Assembly: GCA_041397825.1 (NCBI GenBank)
Contig: JAWKVX010000004.1
Coordinates: 434,001 to 498,000, forward strand
DNA length: 64,000 nucleotides
Reading direction: 5' to 3'
Source: JANNSX01 sp041397825
GTDB taxonomy: Bacteria; Pseudomonadota; Alphaproteobacteria; Rhizobiales; Hyphomicrobiaceae
Positions within the stretch are counted from its first letter, which is position 1; every line of letters begins with the position of its first letter. The position numbers and the translations under genes were made by a program. The notes below the pieces were generated by a model. That model worked only from the letters and a program-made list of their open reading frames with translations. It was not told where the DNA came from and did no database searches. Shown here one piece after another: positions 35,737 through 44,236 of this stretch.

Positions 35737-36762
35737 ATGGCCGTCATCATCGGCGATTCACGCAAGAACAAGCTCAAGGGCACGTCCGCGGCCGACACGC
35801 TCAAGGGGCTTGCGAACAACGATTTACTTTTGGGCAACGCCGGCGCCGACAAGCTCTACGGCGGGACGGGCAACGACCGGATCGACGGCGGCTCGGGCAA
35901 CGACCGACTTTACGGCGAGTCCGGCACCGACACTTTGATCGGCGGCAAGGGCGCCGATGTCATCCATGGTGGCAGCCACAACGACAAGCTCTACGGCGGC
36001 TCCCAGAACGACAAGCTCTACGGCGACAACGGCAACGACCTCCTGGACGGCGGCAGCGGCAACGATACGCTGGCCGGCGGCGCCGGCAACGACAAATTCG
36101 TCCATTCGACGGGCAGCGACGCCTACCTCGGTGGCTCGGGCGCCCACGACCTCGTGACCTTTGCGGCGGCTGGAGCCAGCATCGGCATCGATCTTTCGCT
36201 CGGCACCGCGCACTCCCTGGTCCCCGGCGCAGCCGCAGGCGACAGATTCAGCGGCATCGAGGACGTCGTCGGCACGAAGTTCGGTGACTTTGTCATCGGC
36301 AATGGCTCTGCCAACACCTTTTACGGTGGAAGTGGAAATGACATTCTCAAAGGCGGCGGCGGAGCCGATCGTCTCTATGGCGGCAACGACAACGATCGCA
36401 TGAGTGGCGACAGTGGAGTCGACCAGCTCTGGGGCGGCGCAGGCCAGGACGAGTTTCACTACCTCGCCATTTCCGATTCAGGGATCGGCACCGGCAACCG
36501 CGACCGGATCATGGATTTTGATCAGGCCGACGACCTGATCGACCTGAGCGGCATCGATGCGTCCGCGGCCCCCGGTTTCCAGGGCTTCACCTTCATCGAC
36601 ACGGCGGCCTTCGATGGAACGGGCTCCCAGCTCCGATGGGAGCAGGTGGATGGCAACACGATCATCCAGCTCGAGGTCGAAGACGACGCCGATGACGTCG
36701 TCGACATGGAGATCGAGCTCGTGGGCCTTTACACGATCGCGGTCGACGACTTCAATCTGTAG
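35737..36762 (+). CDS. RTX (calcium-binding repeat) protein 3
   Basis: Repeat-in-toxin protein of 341 aa. The shared start MAVIIGDSRKNKLKG leads into nonapeptides over about residues 20-120, the HSTGSDAYLGGSGAHD spacer (123-138), a second repeat block (about 190-237, KGGGGADRLYGGNDND) and a C-terminal block containing DRIMDFDQADDLIDLSGID and ending AVDDFNL. It is the closest in size and layout to RTX2. No enzyme domain. The gene for a HlyC-like protein begins 29 bp after its stop, so these two are probably cotranscribed. Confidence 0.88.
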   Translation: MAVIIGDSRKNKLKGTSAADTLKGLANNDLLLGNAGADKLYGGTGNDRIDGGSGNDRLYGESGTDTLIGGKGADVIHGGSHNDKLYGGSQNDKLYGDNGNDLLDGGSGNDTLAGGAGNDKFVHSTGSDAYLGGSGAHDLVTFAAAGASIGIDLSLGTAHSLVPGAAAGDRFSGIEDVVGTKFGDFVIGNGSANTFYGGSGNDILKGGGGADRLYGGNDNDRMSGDSGVDQLWGGAGQDEFHYLAISDSGIGTGNRDRIMDFDQADDLIDLSGIDASAAPGFQGFTFIDTAAFDGTGSQLRWEQVDGNTIIQLEVEDDADDVVDMEIELVGLYTIAVDDFNL

Positions 36763-36791
36763 CCGGGGGCGCCAACCCGCCCCGGCGAGAC

Positions 36792-37304
36792 ATGGCGATG
36801 GTCACCACTCCTATCGGCCCACGGCATGAGGCCCCGCTCAATGCCGGCCGCCTCGACGACGACTACAAGGCCCTCGGCCTCGCCGTCACGTTGATGATGG
36901 GCGAGCCGAGCTTCGCCCGGCTGCCGTTCGGCTTCTGGTCGTCGATCCTCGTCGGTCAGATCCGCCGCAAGCACTACCTGTTCGTCTCCGAGGGCAAGCA
37001 GGTGAACGGCTTCCTCGGCTGGGCGCGGACCACCGAGGCGGTGGCCGAACGCTGGCTCACCCAGCGCGGCGAGATCTCCTTCGAGGAGTCGCAGGAGGGC
37101 GATTGCATCCTCATCAATGCCTGGATCGCCAAGACGCCCGCGACCAACCGCTATCTTCTCGATCAGCTCCGTGTGGTCGGCCGCGATGGCCGCCTCGTCT
37201 ATGCCAAGCGCTTCTACAAGGACGGCCGCGTGCGCCCCGTGAGGCTCGCCGTCAACGAGGCCGTCGAAGGACATATCCAAGCGCGCAAACCGCCCGCACG
37301 CTGA
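36792..37304 (+). CDS. HlyC-like toxin-activating acyltransferase family protein
   Basis: Soluble protein of 170 aa that I assign to the RTX-toxin lysine acyltransferase (HlyC) superfamily by pattern: LGLAVTLMMGEPSFARLPF, then RRKHYLFVSEGKQVNGFLGW and EGDCILINAWIAKTP, like the HlyC layout. Aligned by eye to E. coli HlyC without gaps in the first block, the catalytic His23 position is Phe41, and the Asp92 position falls on Ala110 (with Asn109 beside it). His61 and Asp104 are possible alternatives. It follows RTX3 by 29 bp, so RTX3 or its paralogues are the obvious partner. Activity is uncertain. Confidence 0.72.
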   Translation: MAMVTTPIGPRHEAPLNAGRLDDDYKALGLAVTLMMGEPSFARLPFGFWSSILVGQIRRKHYLFVSEGKQVNGFLGWARTTEAVAERWLTQRGEISFEESQEGDCILINAWIAKTPATNRYLLDQLRVVGRDGRLVYAKRFYKDGRVRPVRLAVNEAVEGHIQARKPPAR

Positions 37305-37410
37305 GCCGATCGCTGTAGAGGCCGCCACTCGGGAACGGCCGGGACCCGGCCCTTGACTCAGGGAACCCGGCAGCCTACCTCGCGCCGCAGCAACAGGCAT
37401 CGGAGGCCCC

Positions 37411-38370
37411 ATGGCCATCGCCTTCACCTTCCCCGGACAAGGCAGCCAGTCGGTCGGCATGGGCAAGGCCCTCGCCGAAACGTTCCCGGCCGCCAAGGCC
37501 GTGTTCGACGAGGTCGACGCGGCGCTCGGCCAGAAGCTCACCGACATCATGTGGACCGGACCGCAAGAGACATTGACGCTGACCGAGAACGCTCAGCCGG
37601 CCCTGATGGCCGTCTCGATGGCCGTGATGCGGTCGCTCGAGGCCGCGGGGCTCGATCTTCCCCGGCACGTAGCGGCCGTGGCCGGTCATTCCCTGGGAGA
37701 ATACTCGGCACTGGCAGCCGCCGGCACATTCTCTCTCGCCGATACGGCCCGGCTGCTCAAGACCCGTGGTCAGGCCATGCAGAAGGCCGTGCCGGTTGGC
37801 GCCGGCGCCATGGCGGCCCTGCTCGGGATCGGCCGGGAAGCGGCGGAGAAGGTCGCCGCCGAGGCGTCCACGAGCGCGGAGAACTGCCAAGTCGCGAACG
37901 ACAACGACCCGGCCCAGGTGGTGATCAGCGGCGCCAAAGAGGCCGTCATCCGGGCGACCGAGATCGCCAAGGCCCATGGCTGCCGGCGGGCGGTCATGCT
38001 CGACGTCAGTGCGCCCTTCCATTCGGCGCTGATGCAACCTGCGGCCGATATCATGGCCGACGCACTCGGCAAGGTCGCCATGGCGGCCCCGAAGGTGCCG
38101 CTCTATGCCAATGTCGGTGCGGCGCCCCTGACCGACCCGGATGCCATTCGCCGGAGCCTGGTGGCCCAGGTGACGGGAACGGTTCGTTGGCGGGAGAGCA
38201 TTGCCGCTATGGCGGCGGCGGGCATCACCGACGTTTACGAGATTGGCGCCGGCCGGGTGCTGACCGGGCTCGTGCGACGTATCGTGCCCTCGCTTCAGGG
38301 CAAGTCCGTTGGTACGCCCGGCGAGGTAGGCGAGGCGGTCGCGGCCATCACCGGCGCGGCGAAGGCCTGA
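37411..38370 (+). CDS. fabD: Malonyl-CoA:ACP transacylase
   Basis: Loads malonyl units on ACP for fatty-acid synthesis; 319 aa. FPGQGSQSVGMG opens the protein, the nucleophile is Ser94 in GHSLGE, and the catalytic His lies in APFHSALM. It heads the fabD-fabG-acpP-fabF run. A TTGACT at 37353-37358 followed after 17 bp by TACCTC is a weak promoter candidate. Confidence 0.96.
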   Translation: MAIAFTFPGQGSQSVGMGKALAETFPAAKAVFDEVDAALGQKLTDIMWTGPQETLTLTENAQPALMAVSMAVMRSLEAAGLDLPRHVAAVAGHSLGEYSALAAAGTFSLADTARLLKTRGQAMQKAVPVGAGAMAALLGIGREAAEKVAAEASTSAENCQVANDNDPAQVVISGAKEAVIRATEIAKAHGCRRAVMLDVSAPFHSALMQPAADIMADALGKVAMAAPKVPLYANVGAAPLTDPDAIRRSLVAQVTGTVRWRESIAAMAAAGITDVYEIGAGRVLTGLVRRIVPSLQGKSVGTPGEVGEAVAAITGAAKA

Positions 38371-38388
38371 TCGAGGAAGGGTTCCGAC

Positions 38389-39126
38389 ATGTTCGATCTG
38401 AGCGGCAAAGGGGCGCTGGTGACGGGGGCGACGGGCGGCATCGGTGGCGGCATTGCCCGGGCGCTTCACGCCCAGGGGGCGGCCGTGGTCCTGTCCGGCA
38501 CCAAGGCCGACAAGCTGGACGCCCTCAAGACGGAGCTCGGCGAGAGGGCGCATGTCATTCCGTGTGACCTGGCCGATCGAAAGGCGGTCTCGGAGCTCGC
38601 AGGCAAGGCCGAAGCGGCGCTCGGGCACCTGGACATCGTCGTCAACAACGCCGGCATGACGAAGGACAACCTGTTCATGCTGCTTAAGGATGATGACTGG
38701 GACAAGGTCCTGGCCGTGAACCTGACCTCGGCCTTTACGATCTGCCGGGCCGCCGTTCGCGCGATGATGAAGCGCCGGTGGGGCCGGATCATCAACATCA
38801 CCTCGGTTTCCGGCATCATCGGCAATCCGGGGCAGGCCAACTACGCCGCCTCCAAGGCCGGCATGATCGGTATGACGAAGTCGATGGCCCGCGAGGTCGC
38901 GCCCCGCGGCATCACCGCCAACTGCATCGCTCCCGGCTTCATCAAGACGGCGATGACCGATGCCCTCAACGAGAAGCAGACCGAGCAGATCGCCCAGCAC
39001 ATTCCGGCCGGAGCTTTTGGCGGTCCTGAGGACATCGCGGCGGCCGCCGTGTTCCTGGCCTCCGAGGAGGCCCGCTACATGACCGGCCAGACGCTGCATG
39101 TGAACGGTGGTTTGGCCATGATTTGA
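38389..39126 (+). CDS. fabG: 3-oxoacyl-[ACP] reductase
   Basis: NADPH-dependent beta-ketoacyl-ACP reductase, 245 aa. VTGATGGIGGG, NNAGMTKDNLFMLL, ITSVSGIIGNPGQANYAASK with Tyr and Lys, and the FabG-specific GITANCIAPGFIKTAMTD are all present. Position directly after fabD (18 bp) and before acpP confirms the assignment over other SDRs. Confidence 0.96.
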   Translation: MFDLSGKGALVTGATGGIGGGIARALHAQGAAVVLSGTKADKLDALKTELGERAHVIPCDLADRKAVSELAGKAEAALGHLDIVVNNAGMTKDNLFMLLKDDDWDKVLAVNLTSAFTICRAAVRAMMKRRWGRIINITSVSGIIGNPGQANYAASKAGMIGMTKSMAREVAPRGITANCIAPGFIKTAMTDALNEKQTEQIAQHIPAGAFGGPEDIAAAAVFLASEEARYMTGQTLHVNGGLAMI

Positions 39127-39142
39127 CAGCTCGAAAGTCTGT

Positions 39143-39170
39143 TGAAACGGGCCCAGTTCCGGCCGTTTCA
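39143..39170 (+). terminator. Hairpin after fabG
   Basis: TGAAACGG and CCGTTTCA form a perfect 8-bp stem, extendable inward through GCC/GGC with one bulged G, starting 17 bp after the fabG stop. There is no T-run. It may terminate or attenuate fabDG transcription ahead of the strongly expressed acpP. Confidence 0.45.
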
Positions 39171-39182
39171 CGCGCTAGTCAA

Positions 39183-39222
39183 CCCCCATAAAGTGTGTTA
39201 CCAAGCGCGATCTTTGTGGGGG
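39183..39222 (+). promoter_or_regulatory. Long inverted repeat upstream of acpP
   Basis: CCCCCATAAAG (39183-39193) and CTTTGTGGGGG (39212-39222) pair over 11 positions with one T-G mismatch around an 18-base loop. It lies 140 bp before acpP, after the fabG hairpin. It could be a second attenuator or a regulator-binding site. Confidence 0.4.
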
Positions 39223-39324
39223 CGGAAGGGTCGTTCATCTCTTCCAGAACTGTACGGAATGCTTGGTCCGGCGCCGCCTGGCGCCACCCTGGGTTCGTGC
39301 GTCGAGCGAGTGGCGCTAACCGGT

Positions 39325-39330
39325 TAAAAT
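39325..39330 (+). promoter_or_regulatory. Candidate acpP -10 element
   Basis: TAAAAT lies in a short AT-rich patch 33 bp before the acpP ATG, giving a leader of about 26 nt with AAGGA at 39351. The -35 region is poor. A separate acpP promoter is expected because ACP is needed in large excess. Confidence 0.35.
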
Positions 39331-39362
39331 CTCTGGAAAAATCACGAAACAAGGAAGATACG

Positions 39363-39599
39363 ATGAGCGATGTGGCGGAGCGCGTGAAGAAGATCGTCGT
39401 GGAGCATCTGGGCGTCGAGGCCGAGAAGGTCACGGAGAACGCGAGCTTCATCGACGACCTGGGCGCGGACAGCCTCGACACGGTCGAGCTGGTCATGGCC
39501 TTCGAGGAGGAGTTCGGTTGCGAGATTCCGGATGACGCCGCCGAGACGATCCAGACCGTCGGCGATGCCGTCAAGTTCCTCGAGAAGAACGCCGCCTGA
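39363..39599 (+). CDS. acpP: Acyl carrier protein
   Basis: ACP, 78 aa, strongly acidic, with the phosphopantetheine serine Ser37 in GADSLDTVELVM. The ATG at 39363 follows AAGGA; the longer ORF start has no support. It carries acyl intermediates for all Fab enzymes encoded around it. Confidence 0.98.
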   Translation: MSDVAERVKKIVVEHLGVEAEKVTENASFIDDLGADSLDTVELVMAFEEEFGCEIPDDAAETIQTVGDAVKFLEKNAA

Positions 39600-39621
39600 C
39601 GCTCATCCGTCTGGCCAAGCC

Positions 39622-39643
39622 GGCCCCGGAGGTATCCGGGGCC
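39622..39643 (+). terminator. Hairpin between acpP and fabF
   Basis: GGCCCCGG and CCGGGGCC form a perfect 8-bp stem with loop AGGTAT, followed by TTCCGAAAAT. It starts 22 bp after the acpP stop and 31 bp before the fabF start. A partial terminator here would let acpP be expressed above fabF. Confidence 0.6.
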
Positions 39644-39674
39644 TTCCGAAAATGAGGACGGGGCAGGGCGTCGC

Positions 39675-40940
39675 ATGCGGCGTACGGTGATCACAGGGCT
39701 CGGTATGGTGACGCCATTGGCCAACGGCGTCGATGCAACCTGGGCGCGTCTCATCGAAGGCCGCAATGCCGCAGGCCGGGTCGACAGTTTCGACGTTTCG
39801 GACCTCTCCTGCCAGATCGCCTGCCGGATTCCGCGCGGCGACGGCTCGGACGGTACTTTCAACGCCGACGCCTGGATGGAGCCCAAAGAGCAGCGCAAGG
39901 TCGACGACTTCATCGTCTATGCCGTGGCTGCCGCCGACCAGGCGATCGCCGATTCCGGCTGGAAACCGAAGACGGCGCGCGACCAGGAGCGAGCGGGCGT
40001 ACTCATCGGCTCCGGCATCGGCGGCCTCGAGGGCATTGAGAAAACGTCGCTGCTGCTGGCCGAGAAGGGACCGCGTCGCGTCAGCCCGTTCTTCATACCG
40101 GGACGTCTCATCAATCTCGCCTCCGGCCATGTCTCCATCAAGCATGGCCTCAAGGGACCCAATCACGCGGTCGTCACCGCCTGCTCGACGGGAGCCCATG
40201 CCATCGGCGACGCCTCGCGCCTCGTCATGCTGGGCGATGCGGACGTCATGGTGGCGGGCGGAACAGAAAGCCCGATCTGCAGGCTGGCGCTCGCCGGCTT
40301 CGCTGCGTGCCGGGCGCTGTCGACGAACTTCAATCACGAGCCGCAGAAGGCGTCTCGTCCCTACGATCGGGACCGGGACGGATTCGTCATGGGTGAAGGC
40401 GCGGGCGTCGTCGTCATCGAGGAGCTCGAGCACGCCAAGGCCCGGGGGGCGCGGATCTACGCCGAGATCATCGGCTATGGATTGTCGGGCGACGCCTACC
40501 ACATCACGGCTCCGGCCGAGACCGGCGACGGCGCCTACCGCTGCATGCGGGCGGCCGTCGAGCGGGCGGGCATCGATCCGTCCGACATCGACTACGTCAA
40601 TGCCCACGGCACCTCGACACCGATGGGTGACGAGATCGAGTTGAAGGCGGTGGAACGGCTGTTCGGCAACGCTTCCGGCAAGCTCTCGATGTCGTCGACG
40701 AAGTCGGCGATAGGTCACCTGCTCGGTGCGGCCGGGGCTGTCGAGGCGATCTTCTCGGTGCTGGCCATTCGCGACAACGTTGTCCCCCCCACACTCAACC
40801 TGGACAATCCGTCGGTCGAGACCGTGATCGACCTCGTCCCGCATGCGGCGAAGAGGAAGCAGGTCGATACGGTGCTCTCCAACTCGTTCGGATTCGGCGG
40901 CACCAACGCGTCCGTCATCATGCGGCGGCTCGCGGCGTAG
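39675..40940 (+). CDS. fabF: 3-oxoacyl-[ACP] synthase II
   Basis: Condensing enzyme, 421 aa. The active-site cysteine is Cys170 (VTACSTGAHAIG) and the two histidines lie in NAHGTSTPMGD and SAIGHLLGAAG. It elongates acyl-ACP with malonyl-ACP. The ATG at 39675 is the family start (MRRTVITGLGMVTPL). Confidence 0.97.
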   Translation: MRRTVITGLGMVTPLANGVDATWARLIEGRNAAGRVDSFDVSDLSCQIACRIPRGDGSDGTFNADAWMEPKEQRKVDDFIVYAVAAADQAIADSGWKPKTARDQERAGVLIGSGIGGLEGIEKTSLLLAEKGPRRVSPFFIPGRLINLASGHVSIKHGLKGPNHAVVTACSTGAHAIGDASRLVMLGDADVMVAGGTESPICRLALAGFAACRALSTNFNHEPQKASRPYDRDRDGFVMGEGAGVVVIEELEHAKARGARIYAEIIGYGLSGDAYHITAPAETGDGAYRCMRAAVERAGIDPSDIDYVNAHGTSTPMGDEIELKAVERLFGNASGKLSMSSTKSAIGHLLGAAGAVEAIFSVLAIRDNVVPPTLNLDNPSVETVIDLVPHAAKRKQVDTVLSNSFGFGGTNASVIMRRLAA

Positions 40941-41205
40941 GCCCCGACGAAACTCGGTGAAAAGTGTCTCGGCGGACGGCGGTCGGATGTCGCAGGGACC
41001 GTTGTCGACGGTGGCCCTTCCAACATCCAGTGGCAACCGTGGCGGCAATTGACCGAGATGTGCCGTAGACGCCGACCCGGCGATAGACTAGGCGAGAGCA
41101 TAGCATTCGAGCGATGGAGTCGGCGGATGCGGGCGAAGGCATCCCGGCTTTCGCCACAATTAACCATACGGTGGCAGCGAGTCGGGGGAAGGGACGAGGG
41201 CCCGC

Positions 41206-42600
41206 ATGCGGCAGTCCAGAGGCTATGCGAGTTCGACGCACGACAATCCTCCCGGACTGGGTCTCGACCCGGTCACCGGGCGGGATCCCCGGACCATGCC
41301 GCGTAGCCCGAGCGAGCTGCTGGAGCCGTCGCGTGCCCCCGGCCCACCCCGACGCCGGCAGAAGAGTGGCAATCGCGCGCTCGGACGGACGGCTCGCGTT
41401 CTGAACGGCCTGCTGACGCTGCTCCTCATCATGATGCTGGGCATCGGCGGCTTGTTTTATTTCGTGCGCGTCGTCTTTGACAAAGCCGGTCCGCTCTCGC
41501 ATTCGACCGTGATCGTCATCCCGAGGGGCGAGGGCCTCAATGCCATCGCCGAGCGGCTCGAGCGTGAGGGGATCATCGGCGACAGCCGCGTGTTCGTTGC
41601 GAGCGTCTATTATTTCGGCGCCGCCAAGAAGCTCAAAGCCGGCGAGTATGAGATCCGCAAGCAGGCGAGCATGCGCCAGGTTCTCGACACGCTCGTCGAA
41701 GGCAAGTCGATCCTCTACAAGGTCTCGGTGCCGGAAGGCCTGACGAGCTACCAGGTGGCCGAGATCCTGCGGAACGAGCCGAATCTGACCGGCGAGATCA
41801 CCGAGGTGCCCGCTGAGGGATCGCTCCTGCCGGATACGTACCGCTACGCCCGCAATACAGATCGGCAGGATCTCCTCAAGCGCATGCAGTCGGAGCAGGA
41901 GCGTTTCCTCGAAGCGGTCTGGGGGACGCGCATGCAAGGGTTGCCGTTTCAGAATCTCGACCAGGCCATCACGCTCGCCTCGATCGTCGAGAAGGAGACC
42001 GGGCGCGCCGACGAGCGAGACCGGATCGCCGGCGTCTTCGTGAACCGGCTTCGCAAGGGCATGCGGCTGCAGTCCGATCCGACGATCATCTACGGCGTGA
42101 CGGGTGGCAAGGGCTCGCTCGGCCGGCCGATCCGGCGCTCCGAGATCGATGCCAAGAATGCCTACAACACCTACCAGATCGACGGTCTACCGCCATCGCC
42201 GATCTGCAACCCGGGCCGGGCCGCCATCGAGGCGGTGCTGAACCCCGCCGACACGAAGGACATCTATTTCGTCGCCGACGGCACCGGCGGCCACGCATTT
42301 GCCGAGACCATTCGCGACCACCAGAACAACGTCAAGTCGTGGCGGAGGATCGAGGCGAAGATGCGGGCCGAGAAGAAGCTTGCCGCCGCCGAGGCACAGA
42401 CGGCGACCGTCTCCGACGCCGCCCAGGAAGTCTCGGCCGGTCCCGGCGTGCTGACGGAACTCGAGGGCGTCGACGTCGAGCAAGGCGAGACCACGGCCGT
42501 CGCGGCGAATGATGCCGGGGAGGAGGCTGCTCTTGCGCCAGTGGCCGCCACCGGCGGAACGCCCGATCCCTCCATGCCGCTCCCCGAGCGCAAGCCGTGA
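41206..42600 (+). CDS. mltG: Endolytic murein transglycosylase
   Basis: YceG/MltG family, 464 aa, with a basic Pro-rich cytoplasmic N-terminus, one membrane segment (about residues 66-88), a LysM-like region and the catalytic domain with IVEKETG and the conserved DPTIIYG and YNTYQIDGLPPSPICNPG motifs. It cuts nascent glycan strands at the membrane. The start at 41206 could be replaced by ATG at 41296. A long Ala/Glu-rich C-terminal tail of about 90 residues is extra. Its place after fabF is usual in alphaproteobacteria. Confidence 0.93.
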   Translation: MRQSRGYASSTHDNPPGLGLDPVTGRDPRTMPRSPSELLEPSRAPGPPRRRQKSGNRALGRTARVLNGLLTLLLIMMLGIGGLFYFVRVVFDKAGPLSHSTVIVIPRGEGLNAIAERLEREGIIGDSRVFVASVYYFGAAKKLKAGEYEIRKQASMRQVLDTLVEGKSILYKVSVPEGLTSYQVAEILRNEPNLTGEITEVPAEGSLLPDTYRYARNTDRQDLLKRMQSEQERFLEAVWGTRMQGLPFQNLDQAITLASIVEKETGRADERDRIAGVFVNRLRKGMRLQSDPTIIYGVTGGKGSLGRPIRRSEIDAKNAYNTYQIDGLPPSPICNPGRAAIEAVLNPADTKDIYFVADGTGGHAFAETIRDHQNNVKSWRRIEAKMRAEKKLAAAEAQTATVSDAAQEVSAGPGVLTELEGVDVEQGETTAVAANDAGEEAALAPVAATGGTPDPSMPLPERKP

Positions 42601-42690
42601 GGGCCTGAGCCGGCCCTCCGCCCTTGTTCGAGGCAGCTGGCGTCGCTACTGTCCGATCGGAAACGAGCGTTGTCCGGCGGCGGGAAATCC

Positions 42691-43578
42691 ATGAGCGTCA
42701 AGAGCATGACCGGCTTTGCCCGTGCCGAGGGAAGCCTCGGGGTGGATGCCTGGCATTGGGAGGCGCGTAGCGTCAACGGTCGGAGCCTGGAGATCCGGCT
42801 CAGATTGCCGGCCGGACTGGAAGCGTTGGAGACCCGGGTCCGCGAGATCTGTGCCCGACGTCTCAGCCGTGGCAACTGCAACATCACGCTGGCCTGGCAG
42901 CGGTCCGTTGCCGCCACCAGCGTCAGACTCAACGAAGCGGTGCTCGCCGACGTGGCCAAGGCCATCGAGAAAGCACAAGCGATCTGCCCGGCGGCGCCAC
43001 CGACCCTCGACGGTATCCTCGCCCTCCGCGGCGTGCTCGAAACCGTCGAGACCGAGGAGAGTGAGGCGGCGATCGAGGCCCGCAATAGCAAGATGCTCGC
43101 CGACCTCGAGCGCACGCTCGACGCTCTGGTGGTCGCGCGCGGCCGCGAAGGCGAGCGCCTCGCAGGCGTACTCAATGGGTTGATCGACGAGACCGAGCGG
43201 CTGACGCGGGCTCTGGACGAGGCCCCGCAGCGTGCGCCCGAGCACATCCTGGCGCGGCTCAAGGATGCGATCGCGCGCCTGCAGCAGGCGACGCCAGAGC
43301 TCGTTCCGGAACGTCTTCATCAGGAAGCCATGCTGATCGCCACGCGCATCGACGTCACCGAGGAGATCGCGCGTCTCAAATCGCATATCGAGGAGGCGCG
43401 CGTGCTGCTCGCGGCTGCCGAGCCGGTCGGCCGCCGGCTTGATTTCCTGACCCAGGAGCTGAACAGGGAGGCCAACACGGTCTGCTCGAAAGCCAATGAC
43501 ACGGCTCTGACCCGCATCGGCCTCGATCTCAAGGCCGTCATCGATCAACTCCGCGAGCAGGTCCAGAACATTGAATAG
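42691..43578 (+). CDS. YicC family endoribonuclease
   Basis: YicC/YloC protein, 295 aa. The conserved start is SMTGFARAEG, then a RSVNGRSLEIRLRLP motif and the C-terminal GRRLDFLTQELNREANTVCSKAND block. Members are stress-related endoribonucleases. The ATG at 42691 has family-like length; a TTG at 42670 is unlikely. The stop overlaps the gmk start, as is standard. Confidence 0.93.
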   Translation: MSVKSMTGFARAEGSLGVDAWHWEARSVNGRSLEIRLRLPAGLEALETRVREICARRLSRGNCNITLAWQRSVAATSVRLNEAVLADVAKAIEKAQAICPAAPPTLDGILALRGVLETVETEESEAAIEARNSKMLADLERTLDALVVARGREGERLAGVLNGLIDETERLTRALDEAPQRAPEHILARLKDAIARLQQATPELVPERLHQEAMLIATRIDVTEEIARLKSHIEEARVLLAAAEPVGRRLDFLTQELNREANTVCSKANDTALTRIGLDLKAVIDQLREQVQNIE

Positions 43579-44230
43579 TCCCGACACCATAGCAAGGCGC
43601 GGCATGATGCTGGTGTTGTCGTCACCATCGGGCGCCGGCAAAACGACGCTCTCGCGCCGGTTGCTGCAAGCCGATAACGGCTTCTCGATGTCGGTCTCTG
43701 TGACGACGCGGGCGCCACGGCCGGGCGAGCAGGATGGTGTCGACTACCATTTTATCGACGAGGCAACGTTCGTGAAGCAGGCCGCGAACGGCGAACTCCT
43801 CGAATGGGCCAGCGTTTTCGGCCATCACTACGGCACACCGAGAGCGCCCGTCGAGGCGGCGCTGGCGGCGGGCCGGGACGTGCTCTTCGACATCGACTGG
43901 CAGGGCACTCAGCAGATCCGGGCCCGCATGGGGGCCGATGTCGTCAGCGTCTTCATTCTGCCGCCGAGCGCCGCGGCGCTCGAGGAGCGGCTCCTGAAGC
44001 GGGCGCAGGACAGCCAGGAGGTCGTGGCGGGTCGCATGGCCAAGGCGGCCGACGAGATCAGCCATTGGCAGGAGTATGATTTCGTTTTCGTCAACGACGA
44101 TATCGACCGGGCCTTTGCCGCACTCGAGGCGATCGTCGCCTCCGAGCGCATCCGCCGGACGCGGCGCGAGACGGGATTGCTCGATCTCGTTCAACGGCTG
44201 CAGCGTGATCTCGAGTCGCGAACGAGGTAG
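43571..44230 (+). CDS. gmk: Guanylate kinase
   Basis: GMP kinase, 219 aa. The P-loop is SSPSGAGKTTLSRR, followed by SVSVTTRAPRPGEQDGVDYHF and later EWASVFGHHYGTP. A TTG start at 43571, overlapping yicC by 8 bp, gives the N-terminus seen in many alphaproteobacteria (IARRGMMLVLSSPSG); ATG at 43604 is the alternative. The residues before the P-loop decide which is right. Confidence 0.94.
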   Translation: MNSPDTIARRGMMLVLSSPSGAGKTTLSRRLLQADNGFSMSVSVTTRAPRPGEQDGVDYHFIDEATFVKQAANGELLEWASVFGHHYGTPRAPVEAALAAGRDVLFDIDWQGTQQIRARMGADVVSVFILPPSAAALEERLLKRAQDSQEVVAGRMAKAADEISHWQEYDFVFVNDDIDRAFAALEAIVASERIRRTRRETGLLDLVQRLQRDLESRTR

Positions 44231-44236
44231 GAGCAC

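Noticed and set aside
34031..41000. ATGTCGCAGGGAC occurs both at 34031 and at about 40987
   Set aside because: A single 13-bp match without the G-box or dyad context; likely chance.
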